From assembly GCF_000382245.1 (NCBI RefSeq), contig NZ_KB907862.1:248001-312000 (forward strand): a stretch of DNA of 64,000 nt, given 5' to 3'. The notes beneath the pieces are model-generated. The model did not search any database. It was given only the letters and a program-made list of their open reading frames with translations, and was not told the DNA's origin. Of this stretch, positions 28,364-37,280 are shown piece by piece. A program made the position numbers and the translations under genes. This stretch comes from Kushneria aurantia DSM 21353 (GTDB taxonomy: Bacteria; Pseudomonadota; Gammaproteobacteria; Pseudomonadales; Halomonadaceae). Position 1 is the first letter of the stretch; each line of letters opens with the position of its first letter.

Positions 28364-28447
28364 GGCGGCCTCCGGTATGATGATGTGTGACATCATCATG
28401 CGACGTGGCAGGCGGGTATCGGCAGCGCCAGGTGCTGACTTTTTTTG

Positions 28448-28514
28448 CCATACAGGGCGGTATTAACGAACTCTGTATGGTCATTTCTGTTTTTATCTGT
28501 ACCGATCCATACAG
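28448..28514. promoter_or_regulatory. Three CCATACAG elements between DUF1127 and mocR genes
   Basis: The 8-mer CCATACAG occurs at 28448-28455 and 28507-28514, and its reverse complement CTGTATGG at 28473-28480. They sit in the 201-base divergent control region. MocR-type regulators bind repeated short elements, so these are candidate operators. Confidence 0.55.
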
Positions 28515-28564
28515 TCATAAAGGCGATAGAGTGGAACCGGACCCGAAAACGGAGGCAGGCCGCC

Positions 28565-30010
28565 ATGTCGACCCACCGCTACGAACGTCTGGCCGATCAT
28601 CTGCGCGAGCGCATCAGGGCGGGCTACTACAGCGCCGGTGAGCGCCTGCCTTCGGTGCGCGCGCTGGCCGAGGCGCACGGCGTCAGCCTCTCCACCGCGC
28701 AGCACGCCTATCATCAGCTGGAGGATGCCCGGCTGATCCGTTCCCGGCCGCGCTCGGGCTATTTCGTCTGCGCGCTTCGTGAGCGCCCCGCCTTTCCGCC
28801 GCCGTCGAAGATGGCCCAGCGACCGGTGGCGGTTTCCCAGTGGGAGCAGGTGCGCGAGGGCACCTGTGTGCTGCCCGATACCCATATGCACAACCTCGGG
28901 CGCGGCATGCCGGATATCGACACCCCTACTATCAAGCCGCTGCTGCGCGCGCTTTCGCGCGCCGGCCGACGTCACGATCTGATCGGCCTCAATTACGACA
29001 CCCTGCACGGCCGGCCGGAGCTGCGCGAGCAGATCGCGCGGCTGTCGGTGGCCCATGGCTGCCGGCTGCATCCGGACGAGATCGTTATCACTACCGGCTG
29101 CCACGAGGCGATTTCGGTGGCGATGCGCGCAGTATGCGAACCGGGCGATATCATCGCAGTGGACTCGCCGAGCTTCTATGGGGCGCTGCAGTCGATCAAC
29201 GCCTATGGCATGAAGGCGCTGGAGATTCCCACTTGTGCCCGCGACGGCATCAGTCTCGAAGCCCTCGAACTGGCGCTGGAGCAGTGGCCGGTGCGTGCCA
29301 TTCAGATTACCCCCACCTGCAACAATCCGCTGGGCTATACCTTTTCGGAAAAGCGCAAGCGTGCCCTGCTGGCACTGGCGCGGCGCTTCGACGTGGCGAT
29401 CATCGAGGACGATGTGTATGGCGATCTCAGTTGGGCATTTCCACGTCCGCCCACCATCCGCTCGCTCGATGACGAAGGGCGGGTGCTGCTGTGCAGCTCG
29501 TTCTCCAAGACGCTGGCGCCGGGGTTGCGCATCGGCTGGATCGCCCCCGGGCGCTACCGCGAGCGAGCGCTGCACATGAAGTATGTGGGTACCGGTTCGA
29601 CGGCCACCCATGCCCAGCTGGCGATCGCCGAGTTCATTCGCGAGGGCTACTTCGACCCGCATATGCGCCGCATGCGACAGCAGTATCGCCACAATCTTCA
29701 TGCCGCGCTGGATGTGATCGACGCCCATTTTCCCACCTCGGTGCGGGTCAGCCAGCCGGAAGGCGGCTATATGCTATGGATCGAATGCGGCGCCGCGCTG
29801 GACAGCCTGGCGCTTAACGAGCGGCTGATGGCCGAGGACATCCGTATTGCCCCCGGCGTGATGTTCTCCGCCACCGGCAAGTATCGCCACTGCCTGCGGC
29901 TCAACTACGCGGTAATGAATGACGCCATTCGCTATGCGCTGAAACGAGTGGGCGAGCTGATCGGCGAGATGGAGAAGGCAGAAGCACGGGAGGCAATGAC
30001 GGCCGGATAG
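28565..30010 (+). CDS. MocR-type GntR/aminotransferase regulator
   Basis: The 481-residue protein joins an N-terminal GntR winged helix (about 1-70; ERLPSVRALAEAHGVSLSTA) to a fold-type I aminotransferase domain (about 110-470). The PLP lysine is Lys315 in SSFSKTLAPGLRIGW; the NNPLG (253-257) and EDDVYGDLSW motifs are intact. Such proteins use PLP-amino acid adducts as ligands and usually control an adjacent divergent gene. Start at 28565 is supported by GGAGG eight bases upstream. The divergent neighbour encodes a DUF1127 protein; no PLP-synthesis or GABA genes are next to it. Confidence 0.92.
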   Translation: MSTHRYERLADHLRERIRAGYYSAGERLPSVRALAEAHGVSLSTAQHAYHQLEDARLIRSRPRSGYFVCALRERPAFPPPSKMAQRPVAVSQWEQVREGTCVLPDTHMHNLGRGMPDIDTPTIKPLLRALSRAGRRHDLIGLNYDTLHGRPELREQIARLSVAHGCRLHPDEIVITTGCHEAISVAMRAVCEPGDIIAVDSPSFYGALQSINAYGMKALEIPTCARDGISLEALELALEQWPVRAIQITPTCNNPLGYTFSEKRKRALLALARRFDVAIIEDDVYGDLSWAFPRPPTIRSLDDEGRVLLCSSFSKTLAPGLRIGWIAPGRYRERALHMKYVGTGSTATHAQLAIAEFIREGYFDPHMRRMRQQYRHNLHAALDVIDAHFPTSVRVSQPEGGYMLWIECGAALDSLALNERLMAEDIRIAPGVMFSATGKYRHCLRLNYAVMNDAIRYALKRVGELIGEMEKAEAREAMTAG

Positions 30011-30071
30011 TGTGGCGCCGAGCCCCGCCGGGACAGGTGCCCGGCGAGGACGGTGCCTCGGTGAGGGACGA

Positions 30072-30884
30072 CTACTTGCGCGAAGCGGGGCGCAGATCGT
30101 AGTCGAAATACTGGTGCATCAGCCTGACAAAGGTGCCGTCGGCATAAACGCTGTCGAGCGCCTTGTTGAAGGTTTCGGCCAGCGCCTTGTCGCGGGGGCG
30201 CACGGCGATCGCATTACCGCGGCCGAAAATCGATTCCGGGCTGTCGATGCGCGGGCCGACCTGCACCAATTGACTGTCCGGCTTGCCGATGCCGAGCGTT
30301 TCCAGCGCGACCGGATAGTTGAGAAAGGCCAGATCGAGGCGCTGCGTCTGCAGATCCAGCGCCACCTCGTCAGCGGTCGCGTAGCGGTGGATGTCCAGCG
30401 TATCGCCGTAGCGCTGGGTCACATAGGCGTCCTGGGTGGTGCCGCGCTGCACGCCGGCGCTCAGGCCCTTCAGCGACTGCGGATCGTCGAGGTTGATGTC
30501 GCTGCCGCGGCGAGCGACCCACACCTTGGGCGACATGGCGTAGGGCTCGGTGAACAGCACCTGGCGCTCGCGCTCCGGCGTAATGCGCATCGATGACATG
30601 ATGGCGTCGTATTTGCGTGACAGCAGGCCGGGAATAATGCCATCCCAGCCCTGTACGACCCATTCGCAATCGAGGTCGGCGCGTTTGCAGAGTTCGTGGC
30701 CCAAATCGATCTCGAAACCTTCCAGTTTGCCGGCGGCGTTGCGGTATTCGAAGGGCGGGTAGGGCACGTCGACGGCGATACGCACCTGTTGCGGCGTCTG
30801 ATTATCGGCATACGCGCCGAGTGGGATAGCGAAGGTCGCCGCAGCCAGCAGCAAAAGTGCGCCGCAGCGGCGCATGAAAGGCAT
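30072..30884 (-). CDS. Amino-acid ABC transporter substrate-binding protein (SBP family 3)
   Basis: Periplasmic solute-binding protein of the polar amino acid / opine type. The 270 residues start with a signal peptide (ALLLLAAATFAIPLGAYA) and show family blocks VRIAVDVPYPPFEYRNAAGKLEGF in two parts, EIDLGHELCKRADL, WDGIIPGLLSRKYDAIMSSM, ITPERERQVLFTEPY and GVQRGTTQDAYV. No permease or ATPase genes are adjacent, so it is an orphan. A TATAAT -10 hexamer (minus strand, 30942-30947) lies upstream. It is convergent with the MocR gene, but no functional link can be shown. The ATG at 30884 is one of three possible starts within 13 codons. Confidence 0.88.
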   Translation of the reverse strand: MPFMRRCGALLLLAAATFAIPLGAYADNQTPQQVRIAVDVPYPPFEYRNAAGKLEGFEIDLGHELCKRADLDCEWVVQGWDGIIPGLLSRKYDAIMSSMRITPERERQVLFTEPYAMSPKVWVARRGSDINLDDPQSLKGLSAGVQRGTTQDAYVTQRYGDTLDIHRYATADEVALDLQTQRLDLAFLNYPVALETLGIGKPDSQLVQVGPRIDSPESIFGRGNAIAVRPRDKALAETFNKALDSVYADGTFVRLMHQYFDYDLRPASRK

Positions 30885-30984
30885 TATCACGAGAAGTCCT
30901 CGATTTGTGAGCATTGTTATCGGCGCTATAAACGGAAACGCATTATATGCGGCCGACCTTCAGTCTGACGCAGGATGCTAGACC

Positions 30985-31371
30985 TCAAACCCGCCTTATG
31001 GGGCCGGGATAGGCGGCCACGCGGTCATCGCTGGTCAGCAGTAAAATACCTTCGTATTCCGCCTGCGCTACCAGAATCCGGTCAAAAGGATCGCGGTGAA
31101 GCGGCGGCAAATGGCTGATGGCGAGCGTATGGCTGCTGATGATCGGCAGCTCTTCATAGCCGTTTTCCACCAGCCCCCGCCGGAACAGATGTGGATCGAC
31201 CCGGAAGGTGGGCTTGCCCAGGCCGCTTTTTATGGTGACCTCCCAGATGCTCGCCGCGCTGAAGAAAAGCCGATTTTCCGGCGCCTCGAGCAGCGCCCTG
31301 GCCTCCCTGGCGAGGCGCTCCGGGAAGCCGGCTGCCCATAACAACAGATGCGTATCCAGCAGCAGATTCAT
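30985..31371 (-). CDS. vapC: VapC-like PIN-domain toxin
   Basis: PIN-domain ribonuclease toxin. The 128 residues carry the acidic metal site: Asp6 (LLLDTHLLLW), Glu44 (SIWEVTIK), Asp94/Asp97 (HRDPFDRILVAQA) and Asp115/116 (LLTSDDRV). The sequence class (DTHxLLW, HRDPFDR) is the type paired with Phd/YefM antitoxins. It starts directly after the antitoxin stop (zero-base gap). The expected target, tRNA or rRNA, cannot be told. Confidence 0.92.
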   Translation of the reverse strand: MNLLLDTHLLLWAAGFPERLAREARALLEAPENRLFFSAASIWEVTIKSGLGKPTFRVDPHLFRRGLVENGYEELPIISSHTLAISHLPPLHRDPFDRILVAQAEYEGILLLTSDDRVAAYPGPIRRV

Positions 31372-31611
31372 TCAACCCTCGAACGTGTCGGCAATATCCG
31401 TTTCGTCGAGGCGATCGAAATCCTCCGGCACCTGTATCTGTCCCTTGAGAAATCCCAGCCGCTGGACCCGGGCGGGTTCTGGCGTGTCGATGGCTGTCAC
31501 ACGTGCCAATGGCTTGCCGGCCCTGGCAATAATAAAGGGCTCGCCCTTCGCCGCCCTGTCCACCAACTGGGACAGGCGCGTTTTGGCATCGTGCATGTTG
31601 ATAATATCCAT
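31372..31611 (-). CDS. Phd/YefM-type antitoxin
   Basis: The 79-residue antitoxin begins with the Phd/YefM motif MDIINMHDAKTRLSQLVDRA, followed by EPFIIARAGKPLARVTAI, and a C-terminal acidic segment (PEDFDRLDETDIADTF) that would wrap the toxin. It is first in the two-gene unit, as usual for this type. Confidence 0.92.
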   Translation of the reverse strand: MDIINMHDAKTRLSQLVDRAAKGEPFIIARAGKPLARVTAIDTPEPARVQRLGFLKGQIQVPEDFDRLDETDIADTFEG

Positions 31612-31683
31612 GCTATCTCCAATATCAACCTGGTCCGGTTAGCTTAGTCCATACTCGGGCGCCAGAAAACCCATCCATCTGTT

Positions 31684-32751
31684 TCAGCGCTCCCCGGACT
31701 GTGCCAGCTGCTCGCGGCGTGCCTCGCCCTGGCGGGTCAGCATCCAGCCGGGGTACTCACTCGGCAGGGCGCTGACCGCCTCCAGCGTTGCCAGTTCCTC
31801 CGGCGTCAGGCGTATCTCGGTGGCACCGAGGTTGTCGTCGAGCTGTTCGAGACGTTTGGCACCGACGATCACGCTGGTCACTGCCGGCTGGTGCAAAAGC
31901 CAGCCAAGGGCAATACGCGCCACCGAGACGCCACGCTGTTCGGCCATCGGCGCCATCGCCTCGACGCAGTCGAAGACGCGCTCGCGATTGACCGGCGGGA
32001 AGTCGAAGCTGGCGCGGCGGTTAGCGGCGTCCGTTTCGCCATCGCGGTGGTACTTGCCGCTCAAAAAGCCGCCGGCCAGCGGGCTCCATACCATCAGGCC
32101 GAGGTTCTCGCTGGCCATCATCGGCACCAGTTCACGTTCCAGATCGCGCCCGGCGAGGGTGTAGTAGGCCTGCAGCGACTCGAAGCGGTGCCAGCCGTGC
32201 TGACGGGCGATGCCCAGCGCCTTGACGATCTGCCAGGCGGCCCAGTTGGAGACGCCGACGTAGCGCACATGGCCGTGCTCGACGAGCGTATGCAGGGCAC
32301 GTACCGTCTCCTCGATCGGGGTGGCGGGGTCGAAGCCGTGGATCTGATAAAGATCGATATGTTCGAGCTGCAGCCGCTTCAGACTCGCCTTGACCCCCTC
32401 CATGATGTGATAGCGCGAGGCGCCGCGGTTGTTGACCCCCGGCCCGCCGTGGGGATTGTCGCCGCCGGTGGTGCCGAACACCTTGGTCGCGACCACCACG
32501 TCATCGCGCGCGACGCCCAGGTTTTTCAGCGCCTGACCGGTCATGACCTCGGACTCCCCCTGCGAATAGACATCGGCAGTGTCGATGAAGTTGACGCCCG
32601 CCTCCAGCGCGCGGCCGACCAGCCGATCGGCATCCGCCTGGTGTAGATCGCCGATCTTCTGCCACATCTCGCCCCGACCGCCGAAGGTCATGGTGCCCAG
32701 GCAGAGTTCGGAGACGAACAGGCCGGTATTGCCGAGTTTGCGATAATTCAT
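31684..32751 (-). CDS. Aldo/keto reductase
   Basis: NADPH-dependent reductase of the AKR fold. The 355 residues contain the catalytic tetrad Asp57 and Tyr62 (FIDTADVYSQGESE), Lys90 (VVATKVFG) and His138 (DLYQIHGFD), plus the cofactor-binding C-terminal block (SVIVGAKRLEQLDDNL). It resembles the YghZ/Gpr and K+-channel beta-type AKR group acting on small aldehydes; the true substrate is unknown. It is divergent from an AraC regulator across a 170-base region, which probably controls it. The ATG at 32751 begins the family start MNYRKLGNTGLFVSELCLGT. Confidence 0.92.
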   Translation of the reverse strand: MNYRKLGNTGLFVSELCLGTMTFGGRGEMWQKIGDLHQADADRLVGRALEAGVNFIDTADVYSQGESEVMTGQALKNLGVARDDVVVATKVFGTTGGDNPHGGPGVNNRGASRYHIMEGVKASLKRLQLEHIDLYQIHGFDPATPIEETVRALHTLVEHGHVRYVGVSNWAAWQIVKALGIARQHGWHRFESLQAYYTLAGRDLERELVPMMASENLGLMVWSPLAGGFLSGKYHRDGETDAANRRASFDFPPVNRERVFDCVEAMAPMAEQRGVSVARIALGWLLHQPAVTSVIVGAKRLEQLDDNLGATEIRLTPEELATLEAVSALPSEYPGWMLTRQGEARREQLAQSGER

Positions 32752-32921
32752 GATCAGAACTCCTGTATGAGTGACACACTGCGCAGACAGTCTGGATGCC
32801 ATTCGCCCAGCGGTGTGGCGCGATCGCCCGCCATTCTTGCCTGTTCCTGCATCGGCGCTGGTCGCCATCGGCGTCGGGTCGTAATCTGGCACCACGTTGT
32901 GACAGGAGGTGGGATACCGCC

Positions 32922-33905
32922 ATGACCACCCTTATGCGGGATACATCAGGCGACGCCCCTGCCCTGGCGGCGCAGCGCGACGCCCTGCCACCCATGCAGC
33001 GCGAGCTGCCGGTTCTGCTCGATCGTCTGACCGCCGGGCGTGACGGCAAGCATCGCAGCGCTATCGCCGGGCTGACCCTCAACCGGCTGAGTGCCCCCCG
33101 GCCGCCGCGCCACGTGATCCAGGCGCCGGTCTTCAGCGTCATCGCTCAGGGCAGCAAGCGGCTGTCGCTGGGCGAGGCGCTGTACGGCTACGACCCGCTG
33201 CACTATATGGTGTCGCCGGTGGATCTGCCGGTAATGGCGCAGGTCGACGACGCCAGCCGCTCGCGGCCCTATCTGGGGCTGCGCCTCGATCTGGATCTCG
33301 ACATGCTGGACGGCCTGGTCAGCGCCATGCCGCCTGCCGTCGGGGGAGGCGCAGAGACGCCGCGCGGTCTGCACGTCGCTGCGCTGAACGCGCCGCTGCT
33401 GGACGCCGTGCTGCGGCTGCTGCGACTGCTCGAGCAGCCGGCGGATATCGCCGTACTGGCGCCGCTCTACAAACGCGAGATTCTCTACCGCCTGATCAGC
33501 GGTGAGCAGGGAGCGGCGCTGGCCGCCATGGTCGTACGTGACAGCCACGCCGCCCGGGTGCGCGCGGCGGTGGCGCTGCTGCGCGAGCGCTGCGACCGCG
33601 GCATCAGCATGGCCGAACTGGCGCGCAGCGTGAACATGAGCGTCTCCTCGCTGCATCACCATTTTCGTGCGGTGACTTCGATGAGCCCGCTGCAGTTTCA
33701 CAAGCGCGTGCGGCTGGAAGAGGCGCGGCGTCTGTTGCTGGGCGGCGGTCTGGAGATGGCGATTATCGCGCGCCGGGTGGGCTATGAAAGCCCGTCACAG
33801 TTCAGCCGCGAATACCGCCGCCTGTTCGGCTTTTCGCCGCGCGAGGATCAGCGCCGCTGGCGCGCCATGGCGCGCGGGGAGAAGCAGATCGGCGGCGTCG
33901 GCTGA
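32922..33905 (+). CDS. AraC-family regulator with AraC_N cupin domain
   Basis: The 327 residues join an N-terminal AraC_N (PF06719-type) domain (about 45-200; FSVIAQGSKRLSLGE, GYDPLHYMVSPVDLPV) to a C-terminal pair of helix-turn-helix motifs (about 215-315; ISMAELARSVNMSVSSLHHHF and MAIIARRVGYESPSQFSREY). This class commonly regulates a divergent oxidoreductase, which fits the aldo/keto reductase next door. The start at 32922 is backed by ACAGGAGG upstream; the longer frame reads through the control region. Confidence 0.9.
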   Translation: MTTLMRDTSGDAPALAAQRDALPPMQRELPVLLDRLTAGRDGKHRSAIAGLTLNRLSAPRPPRHVIQAPVFSVIAQGSKRLSLGEALYGYDPLHYMVSPVDLPVMAQVDDASRSRPYLGLRLDLDLDMLDGLVSAMPPAVGGGAETPRGLHVAALNAPLLDAVLRLLRLLEQPADIAVLAPLYKREILYRLISGEQGAALAAMVVRDSHAARVRAAVALLRERCDRGISMAELARSVNMSVSSLHHHFRAVTSMSPLQFHKRVRLEEARRLLLGGGLEMAIIARRVGYESPSQFSREYRRLFGFSPREDQRRWRAMARGEKQIGGVG

Positions 33906-34015
33906 CGGCAAGGCTGGCGTTGTTGACGTGCTGGATGCCGGACAGTACAGGAGAAAGCAGCGACGTGGCATCAAAATGCCATCAGGTTACGGCCAGTGCG
34001 CGGCGCCTCCTGCAT

Positions 34016-34102
34016 TTACCTGGTGCGGCGAACGGCATCCAGAGCGAGATAAGTAAGAAAGCCGCCACTGGCAACAAGGACCAGGCCCATTACGATTTCC
34101 AT
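34016..34102 (-). CDS. 28-residue single-pass membrane peptide
   Basis: A very short reading frame, MEIVMGLVLVASGGFLTYLA followed by LDAVRRTR, with one hydrophobic helix and a positively charged tail. It starts two bases after the stop of the 75-residue membrane protein gene and has GGAG eight bases upstream of its ATG, so the pair looks like a real two-gene unit. Function unknown; a small accessory subunit is possible. Confidence 0.55.
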   Translation of the reverse strand: MEIVMGLVLVASGGFLTYLALDAVRRTR

Positions 34103-34104
34103 GT

Positions 34105-34332
34105 CTATATCTCCGCAATCTCTCTGATCTTGACGCCGATCTGGCGGTGCAGAGCAAAGCATCCGATGGCAATGGAAAGCAGCGCTGCAAACCCGCCCAA
34201 CAACAAAAACCATGAGGCAGAATGGAAGCTTGTCAGTAACCATCCGACAAGGCTGATGGCGGTAACAATCAGGATTCCCAACCACAGCTTGAGATAGGCA
34301 AGCTCTTCTTTCAGTCCATCCAGCTTCGGCAT
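34105..34332 (-). CDS. 75-residue two-helix membrane protein
   Basis: Starts MPKLDGLKEELAYLKLWLGI and has two membrane helices (about 14-34 and 40-62) followed by a short amphipathic tail (LHRQIGVKIREIAEI). I recognise similar small proteins in gammaproteobacterial genomes but know no function. The ATG at 34332 was chosen over a longer frame because the upstream part is polar and unconserved-looking. It is followed after two bases by a 28-residue membrane peptide gene. Confidence 0.6.
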   Translation of the reverse strand: MPKLDGLKEELAYLKLWLGILIVTAISLVGWLLTSFHSASWFLLLGGFAALLSIAIGCFALHRQIGVKIREIAEI

Positions 34333-34409
34333 TGTTGATCTTTTGGCATCCAGGTATCCGCAGTATAACACGACAGATCGGTGTCGTCGGTTGACAGGGC
34401 GCAGGTAGC

Positions 34410-35519
34410 TCAGTAGTCCACCACCAGATCGGTTTTGGGCCGGCTGCAGCAGGAGAGAATGTAGCCGTCCTCGATATCCTCGTCGTCGATACCGCCGTTG
34501 TGCTCCATCTCGACCTCGCCGGACTTGAGCGCCACCCGGCAGGTACCGCAGATGCCCATGCCGCAGCCGCGGGGGATATGCAGGCCGAGCTTGGAGGCCG
34601 CCGCCTGCACGGTTTCGCCGGGCTGGATGCGCACGCTCTTGCCGGAGCCGGCGAACTCGACGCTGAGCAGCTCGTTGTAGGCCACTTCCTCGTTTTCGGC
34701 CTCGGCCTGCTCGGCCAGTTCGATGACGTCTTCCTTGACCTCGGCCGGCGTAGCGCCGAACAGTTCCTCATGGTAGTGATCCATATTGAAGCCGTTCTTG
34801 CGCAGGATCTTCTTGACCGCCTCCATGTAGGGTGCCGGGCCACAGCAGAAGATTTCGCGCTCCAGGTAGTCCGGCGAGATCAGCTCCAGCATCGGCTCGG
34901 TCAGAAAGCCGCGATAGCCCGCCCAGGTCTCGCCCAGATCCGCCTTGCTTTCGCAGATGATGTGCAGATTGAAGTCCGGGATGCGCGAGAACATGTGGAT
35001 CAGTTCGCGGTGATAGATCACATCCGAAGGGGCGCGGGCGCTGTGCACGAAGTCGATATCGATGCTGGCGTTGGTGTCGAAAAACCAGCGCGTCATCGAC
35101 ATCAGCGGCGTGATGCCGACGCCGCCGGAGAGAAACAGCACCTTGTCGGCCGGGAAGTCGATGGCGTTGAAATTGCCCACCGGGCCGTGCACCACCAGCT
35201 CGACACCCTCTTTCATGTTGTCGTGCAGCCAGCCGGATACCAGGCCGCCGGGCAGGTGCTTGACCGTGATCGAGAAGCTGTAGGGAATGGAAGGCGAGCT
35301 GGAGATGGTGTAGGAGCGCATCACCTGCTGGCCGTTGATCTCCAGCTCGAGGGTGACGAACTGCCCCGGCTTGAAAAAGTACATCACCGGCTGTTCGGAC
35401 ATGAAACAGAAGGTGCGGACATCCTTCGTTTCCTGGATCACCTTGACGCAGCGCACCTGGTGGCGGCCGTTGGTCCAGGTCTGGGTATTGACCGGATTCA
35501 AATAGTTGGTGCTGCTCAT
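34410..35519 (-). CDS. gbcB: Glycine betaine monooxygenase, ferredoxin-reductase component
   Basis: GbcB passes electrons from NAD(P)H through FAD and a [2Fe-2S] cluster to the Rieske oxygenase GbcA, which demethylates glycine betaine to dimethylglycine. The 369 residues show the FAD motif RSYTISSSP, the NAD(P) motif LSGGVGITPLMSM, FCCGPAPYMEAVKKIL, and a C-terminal plant-type ferredoxin domain with GCGMGICGTCRV and a distal Cys in LSCCSR. It is divergent from gbcA, sharing a 379-base control region. Both are needed for betaine catabolism, important in halophiles that accumulate it. Confidence 0.93.
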   Translation of the reverse strand: MSSTNYLNPVNTQTWTNGRHQVRCVKVIQETKDVRTFCFMSEQPVMYFFKPGQFVTLELEINGQQVMRSYTISSSPSIPYSFSITVKHLPGGLVSGWLHDNMKEGVELVVHGPVGNFNAIDFPADKVLFLSGGVGITPLMSMTRWFFDTNASIDIDFVHSARAPSDVIYHRELIHMFSRIPDFNLHIICESKADLGETWAGYRGFLTEPMLELISPDYLEREIFCCGPAPYMEAVKKILRKNGFNMDHYHEELFGATPAEVKEDVIELAEQAEAENEEVAYNELLSVEFAGSGKSVRIQPGETVQAAASKLGLHIPRGCGMGICGTCRVALKSGEVEMEHNGGIDDEDIEDGYILSCCSRPKTDLVVDY

Positions 35520-35898
35520 TGTCGTCTCTGCCCGCCGGCGCCTGTGAAAGCCTTTATCACCTTCCGTGTCCCGCTCGTGCTGTCACGCTGTGTGCACGGC
35601 TCAGTGACCTCCCGAAGCCTGCATTCTGGGTCGACGTCCTGCCTGCGGCTTGTCTGTTAGCGACGCGTGCATGTCTCTTTTCCCCCGCCGCAATACGACC
35701 AAAGGCCCACCTGGTCGTCAGCGCGTCATCCGGCGTCGCGAATGAATAACCGCCCATTGCCCGGCTGTCACAAAATCATGACCGTGGGTAGTGCTATTCG
35801 TGCGTATCCTGTGTGCCCGCGCCCGCATTACGGACAGGGCAGAATTTGAATCCGAAAGCCGCATATATAGCGGGCGTTTTGTATAACAGGAGTTTGCC
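35520..35898. promoter_or_regulatory. Divergent gbcB-gbcA control region
   Basis: 379 bases without a gene between the divergent gbcB and gbcA. Before gbcA a TATATA/TATAAC stretch (35863-35886) and a CAGGAG ribosome site are visible. In pseudomonads GbdR, an AraC-type activator, acts here; I could not pick out its site by eye. Confidence 0.5.
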
Positions 35899-37188
35899 AT
35901 GGACCTGATTGCTTCTGCCGGAGCCGATGACGTCACTCGCGGCGTGCGCGACAGCGCTGCAGCCATGTTGTATTCACGCGATCGTAACTTTTCGCTGCCG
36001 CAGCCGTTTTATAACGATACTCGGCTGTTCGCGCTCGATATGCAGGAGATTTTCCAGAAGGAGTGGCTTTTCGCCGGTATGACCTGCGAAATTCCCAAAA
36101 AGGGTAACTACCTGACTCTGGAGATCGGCGATAACCCGGTGATCATCGTGCGCGGCACCAACGGCCAGGTGCACGCCTTCCATAACGTCTGTCGCCATCG
36201 CGGCTCGCGGCTGTGTATGCAGGAGCGTGGCAAGGTCGCCAAGCTGGTCTGTCCCTACCATCAGTGGACCTACGAGCTCGACGGTCGGCTGCTGTTCGCC
36301 GGCAGCGACATGGGCGAGAACTTCGATCTGTCGGAGTACGGTCTCAAGCCGGTCCAGGTGCGCACCGCCGGCGGCTATATCTTCATCTGCCTGAGCGACA
36401 ATCCGCCGGCAGTCGATGATTTCCTCGAGACCCTGGAGCGCTATCTCGAGCCCAGCGGCCTGGCGGATAACGCCAAAGTGGCGGTGGAGTCGAGCATCGT
36501 CGAGGATGCCAACTGGAAGCTGGTGATCGAGAACAACCGTGAGTGCTACCACTGCAGCGGTGCCCACCCGGAGCTGCTGGGCTCACTGATGGAGTTCGAC
36601 GACACCGAGGATCCGCGAGCTACTCAGGAGTACAAGGACCTGGTGGCGCGCAAGCAGGCCGAGTGGAGTGCCTGTGACGTGCCTTTTGAGGTGGCGCGCT
36701 TTGGCAGCCGCAACCGCCTGACCCGCACGCCGCTCTCCGGCGAAGCGGTGTCGATGACGATGGATGGCAAGCCCGGCAGCAAAAAGCTGATGGGTCGCAT
36801 GACCAGCACTGACATGGGCTCGCTGCGTATTCTGCACCTGCCCAACTCCTGGAACCATATCATGGGCGATCACGCCGTGGTGTTCCGGGTACTGCCGCTG
36901 GGTCCACAGAAGACCATGGTGACCACCAAGTGGCTGGTGCACAAGGACGCCGTCGAAGGGGTCGATTACGATCCCGAAGAGCTGCGCAAGGTGTGGGATG
37001 CCACCAACGATCAGGATCGGCGGCTTGCCGAGGAGAACCAGCGCGGCATCAACTCGATCGCCTATCAGCCGGGACCCTACTCGGAGACTTTCGAGTTCGG
37101 TGTGATCGATTTCGTTAACTGGTACGCCGAGCGCATGCTCGACAACATGGGGCGCTCGCCGCGCCTGCAGCTGGTGCGCGGCGGCTGA
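35899..37188 (+). CDS. gbcA: Glycine betaine monooxygenase, Rieske oxygenase component
   Basis: GbcA removes one methyl group of glycine betaine as formaldehyde, giving dimethylglycine. The 429 residues hold the Rieske centre (Cys98-x-His100 in CRHRGSRLC, Cys118-x2-His121 in CPYHQW) and the mononuclear iron site region ENNRECYHCSGAHPEL with His218 and His223. The ribosome site CAGGAG precedes the ATG. The last four codons and stop lie inside a 79-bp repeat that also occurs at 60.1 kb, the right edge of the inserted island. Confidence 0.93.
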   Translation: MDLIASAGADDVTRGVRDSAAAMLYSRDRNFSLPQPFYNDTRLFALDMQEIFQKEWLFAGMTCEIPKKGNYLTLEIGDNPVIIVRGTNGQVHAFHNVCRHRGSRLCMQERGKVAKLVCPYHQWTYELDGRLLFAGSDMGENFDLSEYGLKPVQVRTAGGYIFICLSDNPPAVDDFLETLERYLEPSGLADNAKVAVESSIVEDANWKLVIENNRECYHCSGAHPELLGSLMEFDDTEDPRATQEYKDLVARKQAEWSACDVPFEVARFGSRNRLTRTPLSGEAVSMTMDGKPGSKKLMGRMTSTDMGSLRILHLPNSWNHIMGDHAVVFRVLPLGPQKTMVTTKWLVHKDAVEGVDYDPEELRKVWDATNDQDRRLAEENQRGINSIAYQPGPYSETFEFGVIDFVNWYAERMLDNMGRSPRLQLVRGG

Positions 37189-37255
37189 GTCGCGCGCGTG
37201 CCGCGATGCTGAAACGCCACAGGGCCCGCTTTTGCGGGCCCTGTGGCGTTTGGGG
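37177..37255. repeat. Left 79-bp direct repeat of the island
   Basis: Starts CGCGGCGGCTGAGTCGCGCG inside the last codons of gbcA and runs through its terminator to TGGGG at 37255. It matches 60137-60215 in 73 of 79 positions. The differences are CC versus TT at 37201-37202 and the four-base terminator loop (TTTT versus AAAA). Confidence 0.95.
37212..37251. terminator. Bidirectional terminator after gbcA, left copy
   Basis: AAACGCCACAGGGCCCGC and its exact complement form an 18-bp stem with a TTTT loop, starting 23 bases after the gbcA stop. With A-runs before and T-runs after, it can terminate in both directions. Confidence 0.85.
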
Positions 37256-37280
37256 CTGTATTCAGTAATCTCGGCGTGTT

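Noticed and set aside
34016..34843. 275-codon minus-strand frame over gbcB and the small membrane genes
   Set aside because: It is another frame of gbcB joined by chance; only its last 28 codons, in their own context, look like a gene.
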